Below, piece after piece: positions 25,856 to 34,163 of a stretch of DNA of 64,000 nucleotides (its first letter is position 1; every line of letters starts with the position of its first letter). Made by a program: the position numbers and the translations under genes. Under the pieces are notes generated by a model. It worked only from the letters and a program-made list of their open reading frames with translations. It had not been told where the DNA came from and did no database searches. Source of the stretch: Patulibacter sp. SYSU D01012 (GTDB lineage: Bacteria > Actinomycetota > Thermoleophilia > Solirubrobacterales > Solirubrobacteraceae); the NCBI RefSeq assembly GCF_017916475.1, contig NZ_JAFMTB010000001.1:682001-746000 (forward strand), written 5' to 3'.

Positions 25856-26758
25856 CTAGCGCCCGGCGGGAGTGGCCCGGCGCGGCCGGCGGGCCCGGCG
25901 GGCCGGCGGCGGCCCGGGCAGCAGCACCGGCGCGACGCGCTGGCCGCGCAGGCGCTGGCGCAGCAGCTGGGTGCCGAAGCGCGCGACGAAGAGCGGGTTG
26001 TAGCGCGCGTAGCGCTTCCACAGCCGGCCGGGCTCCTGCAGCAGGCGGAAGAGCCACTCCAGGCCCATCGGCTGCATCCAGGCGGGCGCCTGCGGCACCA
26101 GGCCGGCGTGGAAGTCGAACGCCGCGCCGACGCCGACGAGCACCGGGGCCTCGAGGCGCGGGCGCATGCGCGCCATCCACTTCTCCTGCTTCGGCACGCC
26201 GATGCCGACCCACACGACGTCCGCGCCGGACGCGTTGATCCGGGCGACGACGTCCTCCTCCTCGTCCGCGCTGAGCGGGCGGAAGGGCGGCGACCAGCCG
26301 CCGACGATCTGCAGGCCGGGGAAGCGGCGCTCCAGGTTGGCGCGCAGCGTGTCGAGGGCGCGCTCGTCGCGGCCGCCGTAGAGGTAGATCCGCGTGCCGT
26401 TCTCGGCCGCCCGGGCGCAGTGGCGCTCCATGAGCGTGGGGCCGTAGACGCGGTTGGGCAGCGCGTGGCCGAGCAGGTTCATCGCCCACACGAGCGGCTG
26501 GCCGTCGGGGACGGTCAGCGAGCTGCCGAGGACCGCGGCGCGCAGCTCGGGGTCCTCCTGGCAGGCCATGACGGTGTGGGTGGCGGCGACGCAGACGTAG
26601 CCCTGGCGGCGCGTCTGGACCATCGCGTCCATCCACTCGAGCGCGCGCTCGTACGTGGTCAGCGCCATCGGCACGCCGGTCACCTCGACCTGCGGCGGCG
26701 GCGTGACGAGCGTCAGGAGGGCGTCCGCTTCGGGAGGGCTGGGGGCGGTGACGGGCAT
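25856..26758 (-). CDS. WecG/TagA/CpsF family glycosyltransferase (GT26)
   Basis: A 300-residue enzyme that adds the second sugar, often ManNAc or its uronic acid, to a polyprenyl-diphosphate-linked GlcNAc or other first sugar at the inner membrane face. Family signatures are all present: TVPDGQPLVW with Asp85, VWVGIGVPKQEKWM around 176-189, VGVGAAFDFHAG, and PMGLEWLFRLLQEPGRLWKRY. The C-terminal 30 residues are Arg/Pro-rich, fitting a membrane-bound tail. The ATG at 26758 is chosen because the family fold starts shortly after it; the longer frame upstream is not conserved in style. It is first in the minus-strand run and thus likely sets the operon's substrate. Confidence 0.92.
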   Translation of the reverse strand: MPVTAPSPPEADALLTLVTPPPQVEVTGVPMALTTYERALEWMDAMVQTRRQGYVCVAATHTVMACQEDPELRAAVLGSSLTVPDGQPLVWAMNLLGHALPNRVYGPTLMERHCARAAENGTRIYLYGGRDERALDTLRANLERRFPGLQIVGGWSPPFRPLSADEEEDVVARINASGADVVWVGIGVPKQEKWMARMRPRLEAPVLVGVGAAFDFHAGLVPQAPAWMQPMGLEWLFRLLQEPGRLWKRYARYNPLFVARFGTQLLRQRLRGQRVAPVLLPGPPPARRARRPRRATPAGR

Positions 26759-26991
26759 GGTGAGAGGAGGCCGCGCGACGGCTGGGACGACCGGTTCCCG
26801 CGGCTCATGGGAGGGAAACCCGCCGGAGCCGCAGAAGTTGCGCGGTCCAGGAACGATACCGGCGATGCCGTCGACCTCGTGTGCTGCAGGTCCCCCTGCA
26901 GGCGCGCCCGCGCGCGGAGCCGGGCCGGCGGCGGCGCCCCCGTCGCCCGGATACCCTGCGCCGGGATGCCGCGCGAGGACGAGGACCACGC
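26759..26991. promoter_or_regulatory. Divergent intergenic region with a hairpin
   Basis: These 233 bases separate the starts of the GT26 gene (minus) and an SDR gene (plus), so promoters for both must lie here or further upstream. Bases 26884-26901 form a 7-base-pair stem (CTGCAGG with CCTGCAG) and a 4-base loop. No unambiguous -35/-10 or ECF-type element can be chosen by eye. Confidence 0.4.
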
Positions 26992-27993
26992 ATGAGCCGC
27001 CGCGTGCTCATCACGGGCGTGACGGGACAGGACGGCGGCTACCTGGCCGAGCGGCTGCTCGCCGGCGGCGACGAGGTCGTCGGGACGGTCCGGCGCCCCG
27101 ACGGCGCGCTCGCGGCGGCCGGCCTAGGGCACCTGGAGGGCCGCGTGACGCTCCTGCCGGCCGACCTGCTCGACGCCGCCAGCGTGCGGCGCGCGATCGC
27201 CGAGGCCCAGCCGGACGAGATCTACCACCTGGCCGCGCCGACGTTCGTCCCGCACTCGTGGGAGGACCCGACCGAGGTGACGCAGGCCATCGTCACGGGC
27301 ACCGCCGCGGTGCTGGCCGAGGCCGGGGCCCGCGACGGCGTGCGGGTGCTCGTCGCGACGTCGAGCGAGATCTTCGGCGACGCCGGCGTCTCGCCGCAGG
27401 ACGAGGACGCGCCGAAGCGGCCGCGCAGCCCGTACGGCGTGGCGAAGCTCGCCGCCCACGGCCTCGTCGGCACGCTGCGCAGCCGCGGCGACCGCTTCCT
27501 CGTCTCGGCGATCACCTTCAACCACGAGTCCCCCCGCCGGCCCGAGCGCTTCCTGCCGCGGAAGGTCACGGCCGGCGTGGCCGCGATCGCCGCCGGGCGC
27601 GCCGACGAGCTGACGCTGGGCGACCAGCGGGCGGTCCGCGACTGGTCGCACGCGAAGGACGTCGTCGCCGGCATGGTGCTGGCGCTGCGCCACGACGAGC
27701 CGGGCGACTACGTCCTGGCGTCGGGCGTGCCGCACACCGTCGGCGACCTGGTCGACGCGGCGTTCCGTGCCGCGGGCGTCGAGCGGCACGTCACCGGTCC
27801 GGACGGGCAGCCGCGCGACCGGGTGCTGGTGGACCCGCGCTTCGTCCGGCCGCCCGAGGAGTGGCCGCCGGTCGGCGATCCCGCCCGCGCGCGCCGCGTG
27901 CTCGGCTGGCGCCCGGAGCACGACTTCGAGGCGCTCGTCGCCGAGATGGTGCGCGCCGACCTGGAGCGCCTGGGCGGCGCGCCCGGCGCCTGA
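26992..27993 (+). CDS. GDP-mannose 4,6-dehydratase-like SDR
   Basis: A 333-residue extended SDR whose opening VLITGVTGQDGGYLAERLL, the SSEIFGDA segment, SPYGVAKLAAH (catalytic Tyr and Lys) and [16 protein letters not shown] are the Gmd-type set. The family removes water from GDP-mannose to give the 4-keto-6-deoxy sugar, with NADP. It differs from the Gmd at 42438-43403 in lacking the usual NPSDYVVATGE-like end and is more diverged, so it may act as a 4-reductase (RMD-like) or on another substrate. It stands alone on the plus strand, with only 7 bases to the convergent next gene. Confidence 0.83.
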   Translation: MSRRVLITGVTGQDGGYLAERLLAGGDEVVGTVRRPDGALAAAGLGHLEGRVTLLPADLLDAASVRRAIAEAQPDEIYHLAAPTFVPHSWEDPTEVTQAIVTGTAAVLAEAGARDGVRVLVATSSEIFGDAGVSPQDEDAPKRPRSPYGVAKLAAHGLVGTLRSRGDRFLVSAITFNHESPRRPERFLPRKVTAGVAAIAAGRADELTLGDQRAVRDWSHAKDVVAGMVLALRHDEPGDYVLASGVPHTVGDLVDAAFRAAGVERHVTGPDGQPRDRVLVDPRFVRPPEEWPPVGDPARARRVLGWRPEHDFEALVAEMVRADLERLGGAPGA

Positions 27994-28000
27994 CGGCGGC

Positions 28001-28765
28001 TCAGTCCCGCGCGTCGGGCACGGCGGCCGCCGGCCCGGCCGGGGCGTCGCCGGCGCCGGGCTCCGCGTCCCGGGCGCCGCCGGCCGGCGCCGGCGCGTCC
28101 CGGCCGGGGACGTCCTCCTCGGCGCGCCGCAGCGCCGTCGCCGCCAGGGCGGCGGCGCCGAGCACCAGGACGAGCAGCACCAGCAGGTACACGGCCGGCG
28201 CCAGGCGCGGCGAGCGGAAGAGCGTGGCCCGGTCGAGCACGTCGGGCACCAGCGACAGCAGGGAGCGCGGCTCGCGGCCGAAGCTCAGGGCCAGGTCGAC
28301 GATCGCGTCGTCCCCGCCGTCCACGCGCAGCTGCGAGGACTCGACCGCAGCCCCGGAGCCGTACAGCGCCAGCGGCACGGTCCCGTCGTTGCGCAGGCAG
28401 ACGCTCAGGTCGCGCCCGCCGATGCTGCGGCCGGTGTCGACCCGCAGGGTGCTGCCGTCGCGGTACCCGGCCGCGACGCGCCGCCGGACGAGCACGTCGC
28501 GCCCGCGGCGGACCGTGACGGTCAGCGCCGGCCCGGGCTTCGTGTAGGTGCCCACGGGCAGGCGGACCTGGTCGAAGTCCGTGCCGTCCGGCACGGCGAT
28601 GGGCGCCTGGCACGCCTCCTGGCGCGGCTTCAGGTCGACGGCGACGCCGCTCGGCGGGGCGCCCAGGCTGAACGCCTGGTCGTCCCGCTTCACCGCGCCG
28701 AGCACGACGAGGAGTAGCACGCCGGCGGCCACCACGGCGGCCAGGACGGTGCCGGCCCTACGCAT
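28001..28765 (-). CDS. Membrane protein with extracytoplasmic domain, unknown function
   Basis: A 254-residue protein with a membrane segment at each end of a folded domain: residues 5-25 (GTVLAAVVAAGVLLLVVLGA) and about 190-212 (AVYLLVLLVLVLGAAALA). The 160 residues between are beta-rich and Arg-containing with two Cys (EACQAP and VCLRND), probably outside the cell. The tail is a 40-residue Pro/Ala/Asp-rich stretch. I do not recognise the family. Its start ATGCGTAG contains the stop of the DUF2142 gene (8-base overlap), so the two are co-translated and probably form a functional pair. Confidence 0.72.
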   Translation of the reverse strand: MRRAGTVLAAVVAAGVLLLVVLGAVKRDDQAFSLGAPPSGVAVDLKPRQEACQAPIAVPDGTDFDQVRLPVGTYTKPGPALTVTVRRGRDVLVRRRVAAGYRDGSTLRVDTGRSIGGRDLSVCLRNDGTVPLALYGSGAAVESSQLRVDGGDDAIVDLALSFGREPRSLLSLVPDVLDRATLFRSPRLAPAVYLLVLLVLVLGAAALAATALRRAEEDVPGRDAPAPAGGARDAEPGAGDAPAGPAAAVPDARD

Positions 28766-30242
28766 AGAAGCGCTCCAGCACCATCGCCATGGCGAAGACG
28801 TTCAGGACGAGCAGGCCGCCGAGCGCGGCGCCCGCGACGGGGCCCGCGGCGCGGCGCGGCAGCCAGCGCAGCGCGCGGGCCAGCGCCAGGCCGGCGATCG
28901 GGGCGAGCGGCAGCAGGTAGCGGCCCTGGATGAAGCCCTTCCCGCCCTTGCCGAACTCGGTCACGTGCAGGCCCGCGAGCAGGCCGACCACGACGAGGAC
29001 GACGAACGCGACGACCGCGGGATCGAACCGCCGCCGGTCGCGCCACAGGCCGCCGAGCGCCAGGGCGGCGACGGCCAGGCAGAGCAGCAGCAGGACGACG
29101 TAGACCCAGCCGGGGAAGTTGACCTCGAGCCAGCCGAACGTCCCCCAGGCCCCCTTGAAGAACACGTCGTAGACGGGCAGCGGCGGGGCGCCCTGCACCG
29201 GGTCCATGAACGGCAGCATCGGCAGGTAGAACTGCCACACGTACGAGACGAGCTTCGGGATCGAGATCGGCGTGCCGCCGACCTCGGCCGCCTGCGCCGA
29301 CGTCGCGGTGCCGGTCAGGCGCGACACGACCACCCACACGCCGAAGGTCACGAGGAGCGCCGCCGCGGCGGTGGCGAGCGCCGGCAGCACCGTCCGGCCC
29401 GCCCCGGCCTCGGCCGAGCGTCCGCGCCACGCCCGCCAGGCCGCCACGCCGAGGGCCACGAAGACGGCCGGCACCAGGGCGTAGCTCGTCGCCTTCACGA
29501 CGAGGGCCAGGCCCAGGGCCAGGAAGAGCGCGCCCGCGCGCCCGGGCGTCAGGCCGCGCCGCAGCAGCCGCACGCCCAGCCACAGGACGAACGCCCACGT
29601 GGCGAAGAGCGCCGGGTCCGGGTTGACGGACGCGCTGATGAACTGCGTCATCGGCGCCAGGCCGACGACGCCGGCGACCGTCGTCTGCAGCAGGCGGTCC
29701 CGCGTGAGCAGCTCGCCCGCCAGCAGCCAGGCGCCCACGACGGCCCCCAGCAGCCACAGCAGCGACACGAGCCGCACGGCGGTGACCCGGGTGAAGAAGT
29801 CCCCGCCGGACGCCGCCAGGTACGCGGGCGTGGCCGTCAGGTAGTAGAGCGGCGGGTTGCTCGACGCTGGATTCGGGCCGCCGCCGTCGGTGCGGGCCGC
29901 GTCGCCCGCCCGCTCGTCCGCGGCGCGCCACGCGCCGAAGGCCCGGGCGCTCCAGGTCAGGTCCACCTGCACGATGCCCGGGGCCCGCAGCCCGTTCGAG
30001 GCGTCGAGCGCGTCGAGCTCCTCGCTCGAGATCGGCGGGGCCGTGGCGGTCTTTCCCGGCAGCGAGCCGGTCTCCGCGAAGTGCTGGACGTAGCCGATGT
30101 GCGCGAACTCGTCCGGCGCCTGGTTGGCGGGGGTGACGAGGATCCAGCCGAGCCCGAGCGCCAGGACGGCGAGCAGGAGCGCGGCGAGGGGCCGCGGCAC
30201 GGCTGGGCGGCGCCGGGCGGCCTGCGATCGGGGAAGAGCCAC
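28758..30242 (-). CDS. DUF2142 membrane protein (GT-C-like)
   Basis: A 494-residue polytopic membrane protein with about 11 hydrophobic segments. The first extracytoplasmic loop holds PANQAPDEFAHIGYVQHFAETG, the acidic motif typical of DUF2142 and similar to the metal/catalytic loop of GT-C glycosyltransferases. SSNPPLYYL and SASVNPDPALFATWAF are other family landmarks. Such proteins are thought to transfer sugars from polyprenyl-phosphate donors on the outer face, but a proven reaction is lacking. The gene is upstream of the unknown double-anchored protein with 8 bases of overlap and 24 bases after the next glycosyltransferase. Confidence 0.85.
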   Translation of the reverse strand: MALPRSQAARRRPAVPRPLAALLLAVLALGLGWILVTPANQAPDEFAHIGYVQHFAETGSLPGKTATAPPISSEELDALDASNGLRAPGIVQVDLTWSARAFGAWRAADERAGDAARTDGGGPNPASSNPPLYYLTATPAYLAASGGDFFTRVTAVRLVSLLWLLGAVVGAWLLAGELLTRDRLLQTTVAGVVGLAPMTQFISASVNPDPALFATWAFVLWLGVRLLRRGLTPGRAGALFLALGLALVVKATSYALVPAVFVALGVAAWRAWRGRSAEAGAGRTVLPALATAAAALLVTFGVWVVVSRLTGTATSAQAAEVGGTPISIPKLVSYVWQFYLPMLPFMDPVQGAPPLPVYDVFFKGAWGTFGWLEVNFPGWVYVVLLLLCLAVAALALGGLWRDRRRFDPAVVAFVVLVVVGLLAGLHVTEFGKGGKGFIQGRYLLPLAPIAGLALARALRWLPRRAAGPVAGAALGGLLVLNVFAMAMVLERFYA

Positions 30243-30266
30243 GAGCCCGACGACGGTACCAGCGCC

Positions 30267-31424
30267 TCAGCGGGCGTGAGCCGCGCGCAGCGCCTCGTCG
30301 TAGACGTCGAGCACCCCGGCGGCGCACCGCTCCCAGGTGAAGGTGGCGGCCTGCGCCCGGCCCGCGGCGCGCAGCCGGTCGGCCTCGGCGGGGTCGTCCA
30401 GCAGCCGCGTCATCGCCGCGGCGATCGACGCCGGGTCGTGCGGGTCGAACAGCAGCGCGGCGTCGCCGGCGACCTCGGGGAGCGACGTCGCGTTCGAGCA
30501 CGCCAGCGGCACGCCGCGCACCATCGCCTCGAGCACCGGCATCCCGAAGCCCTCGTACAGCGACGGGTACACGCAGACGTCGGCCGCGGCGTACAGGCCC
30601 TCCAGGTCCTCGTCCGCGATCCACCCGGTCAGGACGACGCGGCCGGTCAGACCCAGGCGCGCGACCTCGGCGACGAGGGCGTCGTGCTCGCGCCCGTGGT
30701 GGCCGGCGACGACGAGCCGCACGTCGTCGTGGCCGGGGTCGAGCCGCGCGAACGCCTCGAGCAGCCGGGGCAGGTTCTTGTGGACGAGCGCGGCGGACAC
30801 GCAGAGCGCCAGGCGGCCGTCGCCCAGGGCGAGCCGCTCGCGCAGCTCGGCCTCGGGCGTCGCGGCGTCGGCGGGCCGCACGCCGCTCCCCAGCAGCACC
30901 GGCCGCACGCGCTCGGCGGGCACGCGCAGCCGCGCGACGACGTCGCGCTTGACGGCCTCCGAGATCGTGATGACCCGCGTCGCCCGCCGCGCCGCGGGGC
31001 CGACGAGCGCGCGCAGGCCCATCAGCGCCGCGGGCGGGAAGGTGCCCGGGTACGCCTCGTAGATCAGGTCGAGGATCGTCACGACGCTCGGCCGGCCGAC
31101 GACCGGCGGCGACGTCGTCCCCAGCGAGTGCAGCAGGTCGACGCCGGCGCGGGCGGCGGCGCCCGGCAGCAGCGTGACCTCGGCCGCCACGCGCGCCGGC
31201 TTGTTGCGCGCGGTCACGGGGACCTCGTGGACGCGGACGTTGGCCGGCCAGCCCTGCGCGCGCAGCGACGGCGCCGCCTCGCGGCCGGCGTAGGCGGTGA
31301 AGCGCACGTCGGGGCGGGCGCGGCCGAGCGCGTCGACGAGCTCGTGCGCGTAGATCTCGCTGCCGCCGACCTCGCCCGGGACGAGGTACAGCAGGTTCAG
31401 GCCGACGTGGCGCAGCTCGGGCAC
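30267..31424 (-). CDS. Glycosyltransferase family 4 (mannosyltransferase-like)
   Basis: A 385-residue GT-B protein with VGLNLLYLVPGEVGGSEIYAHELV near the start, LHSLGTTSPP and VVTILDLIYEAYPG in the N domain, ALVHKNLPRLLEAFARL with the basic residues of the donor site, and LYEGFGMPVLEAMVRG (E-x7-E). This subgroup includes many mannosyltransferases. It is notably similar in motif layout to the genes at 40054 and 43487, suggesting a paralogous set. It heads the DUF2142 gene pair on the minus strand. Confidence 0.88.
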   Translation of the reverse strand: MPELRHVGLNLLYLVPGEVGGSEIYAHELVDALGRARPDVRFTAYAGREAAPSLRAQGWPANVRVHEVPVTARNKPARVAAEVTLLPGAAARAGVDLLHSLGTTSPPVVGRPSVVTILDLIYEAYPGTFPPAALMGLRALVGPAARRATRVITISEAVKRDVVARLRVPAERVRPVLLGSGVRPADAATPEAELRERLALGDGRLALCVSAALVHKNLPRLLEAFARLDPGHDDVRLVVAGHHGREHDALVAEVARLGLTGRVVLTGWIADEDLEGLYAAADVCVYPSLYEGFGMPVLEAMVRGVPLACSNATSLPEVAGDAALLFDPHDPASIAAAMTRLLDDPAEADRLRAAGRAQAATFTWERCAAGVLDVYDEALRAAHAR

Positions 31425-31482
31425 CGGCCGAGGATGCCACGGGCGGCGACGGGCGGGCGCGGCGCCCGGGCCGGACTCCCGC

Positions 31483-32070
31483 TCAGATCAGCCAGGCGGC
31501 GTCGCCCTTGTCGAACGCGTACGTCAGGTCCCGCGGGCGCTCGCCGATCCTCTTCGCCGGGACGCCGCCCACGATCGCGTACGGCTCGACGTCCTTCGTC
31601 ACGACGGCGCCCGCGGCGACGACGGCGCCCTCGCCGATCGTCACGCCGGGGAGCACGACGGCGCGGAAGCTCAGCCACGCGCGGTCGCCGATCCGCACCG
31701 GCGCGCCGACGCCCGCGAAGTCCGGCGAGCGGTGGTCGTGCTGCTGGGTCCAGATCGCGACCTCGCTCGACAGGTTGACGTTGCGGCCGATCTCGATGCC
31801 GTAGCGGCCGTCGAGGGTCGCCCACAGCCCGACGATCGAGCCCTCGCCGATCGTCACGTTCTGCCCGGCGCGGATCTCGCGCCAGCGGTAGAGCTGGGCG
31901 GACGGGTGCAGCCGCACGCGCAGCGCGGTGCGGGCCAGGCGGTCGCGCAGCCACCGCACCGGCAGCCGGCCGATCCACTCGCCGGCGAGCATCTCCACCC
32001 CCTGGATCACGGGCCACAAGCGGGCGCCCAGGCCCCGGTCGCGGGCGGCGGTGACGAGCGCGTCGAGCAC
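31483..32070 (-). CDS. Left-handed beta-helix (hexapeptide) acyltransferase
   Basis: A 195-residue protein with a C-terminal LbH domain of hexapeptide turns: [37 protein letters not shown], then [35 protein letters not shown]. The catalytic His is the one in [10 protein letters not shown]. This is the WcaF/maltose-acetyltransferase-like group that puts acetyl groups on sugar precursors or lipid-linked glycans in the cytoplasm. It is oriented with the downstream glycosyltransferase at 30267 (58 bases away). The final KGDAAWLI tail is unusual. The acceptor sugar is unknown. Confidence 0.88.
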   Translation of the reverse strand: MLDALVTAARDRGLGARLWPVIQGVEMLAGEWIGRLPVRWLRDRLARTALRVRLHPSAQLYRWREIRAGQNVTIGEGSIVGLWATLDGRYGIEIGRNVNLSSEVAIWTQQHDHRSPDFAGVGAPVRIGDRAWLSFRAVVLPGVTIGEGAVVAAGAVVTKDVEPYAIVGGVPAKRIGERPRDLTYAFDKGDAAWLI

Positions 32071-32156
32071 GCGGGCGATGCTAGCGACGGGCGTGCCAGC
32101 GGTCGCCGCGCCCGCGGCCGCGGCCCCCGCGCCCGGCGGCGCCCCGTGCCACGCCG

Positions 32157-33470
32157 CTACAGGCGCGGCCAGTCACGCAGCCCGACGGCGTCGAGGGCCC
32201 GGCGGGCCACCCGGTAGCCGTGGTGCCGGGCGGCGTGCCCGGGCCGCAGCGTGCGGCGCGGGGCGGCCGGGGCGTCGTCGCGCGCGACGTAGTCGACGAG
32301 CGGCTCTGCGACCGCGTCCCAGCGGTAGCGATCGGCCAGGCGGCCGAGCGGCCCGGCGTACGCGTCGCGGCCGGCGTCCAACACGCGCGCGAGGGCCGCG
32401 GCGCAGCCGGCCACGTCGCCGGGGGCGAAGACGGCGCCGGCGCCCTGCTCCTCGACGTGCGTCGCCAGGTCGTCCCCGGTCGTGCAGACGACCGGCAGGC
32501 GCGACCAGAAGCAGTCGAGCAGCCGCGTGCGGAACGCGAACCGCGTCTCCAGGTGGTCGTGGTGCGCGTAGAGCGCGGCGTCGGCCTGCAGCAGCCAGTC
32601 CGCGCGCTCGTCGTACGGCACCCAGCCGTCGTGGAAGACCACGTGGCGGTCCAGGACCTCCAGCTCGGCGGCGGCGCGGCGGGCGAGCTCGGCGGTGCGC
32701 TGGGCCGGCACCTGGGTGGCGGCGCCCATGAAGACCAGCCGCACCGTCGGCCGCGTCGTGGCGAGCTCGGCGACGGCGCGGACGGCCGTCACCGGATCGA
32801 GCCACGGCCACACGCCGCCGTTCCACAGCACGACCTCGTCGTCGGGGCCGATCCCGGGGAAGACGTCGCGCGGCCCGGCGGCGCCGGTGCGGGCCGCGTC
32901 GCCGGCCGGCAGGCCGAAGGGGACGACGTCGATGACCGAGCGCAGCGTCGGGTCGTGCCGGTAGCGGTCCCCGTCGATCAGGCGCTCCGCCAGCAGCATC
33001 CCCAGGTACAGGTCGCGCTGGCCCTCCGTGGCGCACAGCAGCAGATCGCCGGTGCGCAGCGCCTCGACGATGCGGTCGGTGGCGAACTCGGTCAGCGCGT
33101 GGCCGACGCGCGGGCGCAGGCCCGCGAAGCCGCCGATGATCTCGAGCGGCTGCGGGACGTACAGGTCGAAGACGATCCGCACGCCCGACGCGCGCAGCAG
33201 CCGCATGAGCGGCGGCCAGCCGGGCAGCGCGACGGCCACGTCGACGCGCCCGAGCACCGCGCGCAGGCCGTCGGGGTGCTGGGGGTCGTAGCCGACGCAG
33301 GGGATGCGGTCGACCTCGTCGGGCGGCGTCCCGACGCCGGCCAGGACGACGTCGGCGGTGCGGGACAGCACGCGCGCCAGCTCGAGCGCCCGGATGCTCG
33401 TGCCCGCGACCTGGCCGTCCAGGCGGTCCTGGCTGACGACGAGGACGCGCGGGCGGGCGGCCGGGCTCAC
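32157..33470 (-). CDS. Glycosyltransferase family 4, divergent subgroup
   Basis: A 437-residue GT-B protein that starts at GTG 33470, overlapping the methyltransferase stop (GTGA). [38 protein letters not shown] and [22 protein letters not shown] mark a GT4 subgroup common in actinobacterial coat clusters. The usual E-x7-E region is replaced by [24 protein letters not shown], a form found across this subgroup. A longer upstream frame overlaps the methyltransferase gene and is not used. It is translationally coupled to the methyltransferase, which suggests that they act on the same glycan. Confidence 0.84.
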   Translation of the reverse strand: MSPAARPRVLVVSQDRLDGQVAGTSIRALELARVLSRTADVVLAGVGTPPDEVDRIPCVGYDPQHPDGLRAVLGRVDVAVALPGWPPLMRLLRASGVRIVFDLYVPQPLEIIGGFAGLRPRVGHALTEFATDRIVEALRTGDLLLCATEGQRDLYLGMLLAERLIDGDRYRHDPTLRSVIDVVPFGLPAGDAARTGAAGPRDVFPGIGPDDEVVLWNGGVWPWLDPVTAVRAVAELATTRPTVRLVFMGAATQVPAQRTAELARRAAAELEVLDRHVVFHDGWVPYDERADWLLQADAALYAHHDHLETRFAFRTRLLDCFWSRLPVVCTTGDDLATHVEEQGAGAVFAPGDVAGCAAALARVLDAGRDAYAGPLGRLADRYRWDAVAEPLVDYVARDDAPAAPRRTLRPGHAARHHGYRVARRALDAVGLRDWPRL

Positions 33471-34120
33471 GGGCGCTTGCGGCCGGCGACGACGAACTGG
33501 CTGGTCAGGAACGGCGCCCACCGCTCGCCCAGGCCCATCGCGATGCGCCGGGCGGTGCCGCTGAACGCGTACAGCCAGGTGACGTCGACGACCTCGGCGC
33601 CGGCGCCCTCGACGAGCTGCCGCGCGTCGCGGATGGTGAACCACTGCAGGTGCGTGCGGTCGTACGGGCCGACGTCCTCGCGGGGCCACCAGCCGCGCGC
33701 GAGCTCGCGGAAGGTCCGCAGGTACTGCACGTTGGGCAGCGAGACGATCACCGTGCCGCCGGGGCGCAGCCGGGCGGTCGCCGCGTTCAGCACCGACCAC
33801 GGATCGACCAGGTGCTCCAGGACGTCGGCGGCGATGACGCAGTCGAACTCGCCCAGGTCCGGGGTGGCGAGGCCCTCGGCGGCGTCGGCGCAGACCACGC
33901 GGTCGAGCACCTGAGCGGCGTCGCGCGCGTACTCCGGCATCAGCTCGATCCCGACGACCTCGGCCGGCTGGCGGTCCTTCAGCGCCGCGCCGAGCGCCCC
34001 CGACGCGCAGCCGATGTCGAGGATCCGCCGGGCGTCCGTGGGCACGTAGCGCTGCACGTCGGGTCGCGGCGTCTCGTACCCCAGGCGGCGCTTCTCGCGC
34101 ACGGTCTCGGCGGCGGTCAT
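33467..34120 (-). CDS. Class I SAM-dependent methyltransferase
   Basis: A 217-residue methyltransferase of the Methyltransf_23/UbiG-like type. Motif I is ILDIGCASGALGAALKDRQ, DAAEGLATPDLGEFDCVIAADVLEHLVDPW holds motifs II/III, and RPGGTVIVSLPNV motif IV. The C-terminal RTHLQWFTIRDARQL and LEGAGAEVVDV parts are typical of methyltransferases in O-antigen and capsule clusters. It may methylate a sugar hydroxyl or a capping residue. It shares a 4-base overlap with the downstream glycosyltransferase and is 43 bases after the flippase gene. Confidence 0.88.
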   Translation of the reverse strand: MTAAETVREKRRLGYETPRPDVQRYVPTDARRILDIGCASGALGAALKDRQPAEVVGIELMPEYARDAAQVLDRVVCADAAEGLATPDLGEFDCVIAADVLEHLVDPWSVLNAATARLRPGGTVIVSLPNVQYLRTFRELARGWWPREDVGPYDRTHLQWFTIRDARQLVEGAGAEVVDVTWLYAFSGTARRIAMGLGERWAPFLTSQFVVAGRKRP

Positions 34121-34163
34121 GCGCCCCAGGATCGCACGTCGGCCCGCGCGCCCCGGCGCCGGA

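Noticed and set aside
26814-26872. ECF-type promoter (GGAAAC or GGAAC with CGTC)
   Set aside because: The spacing between the boxes is 14 bases or otherwise wrong, and similar matches occur by chance in this composition.
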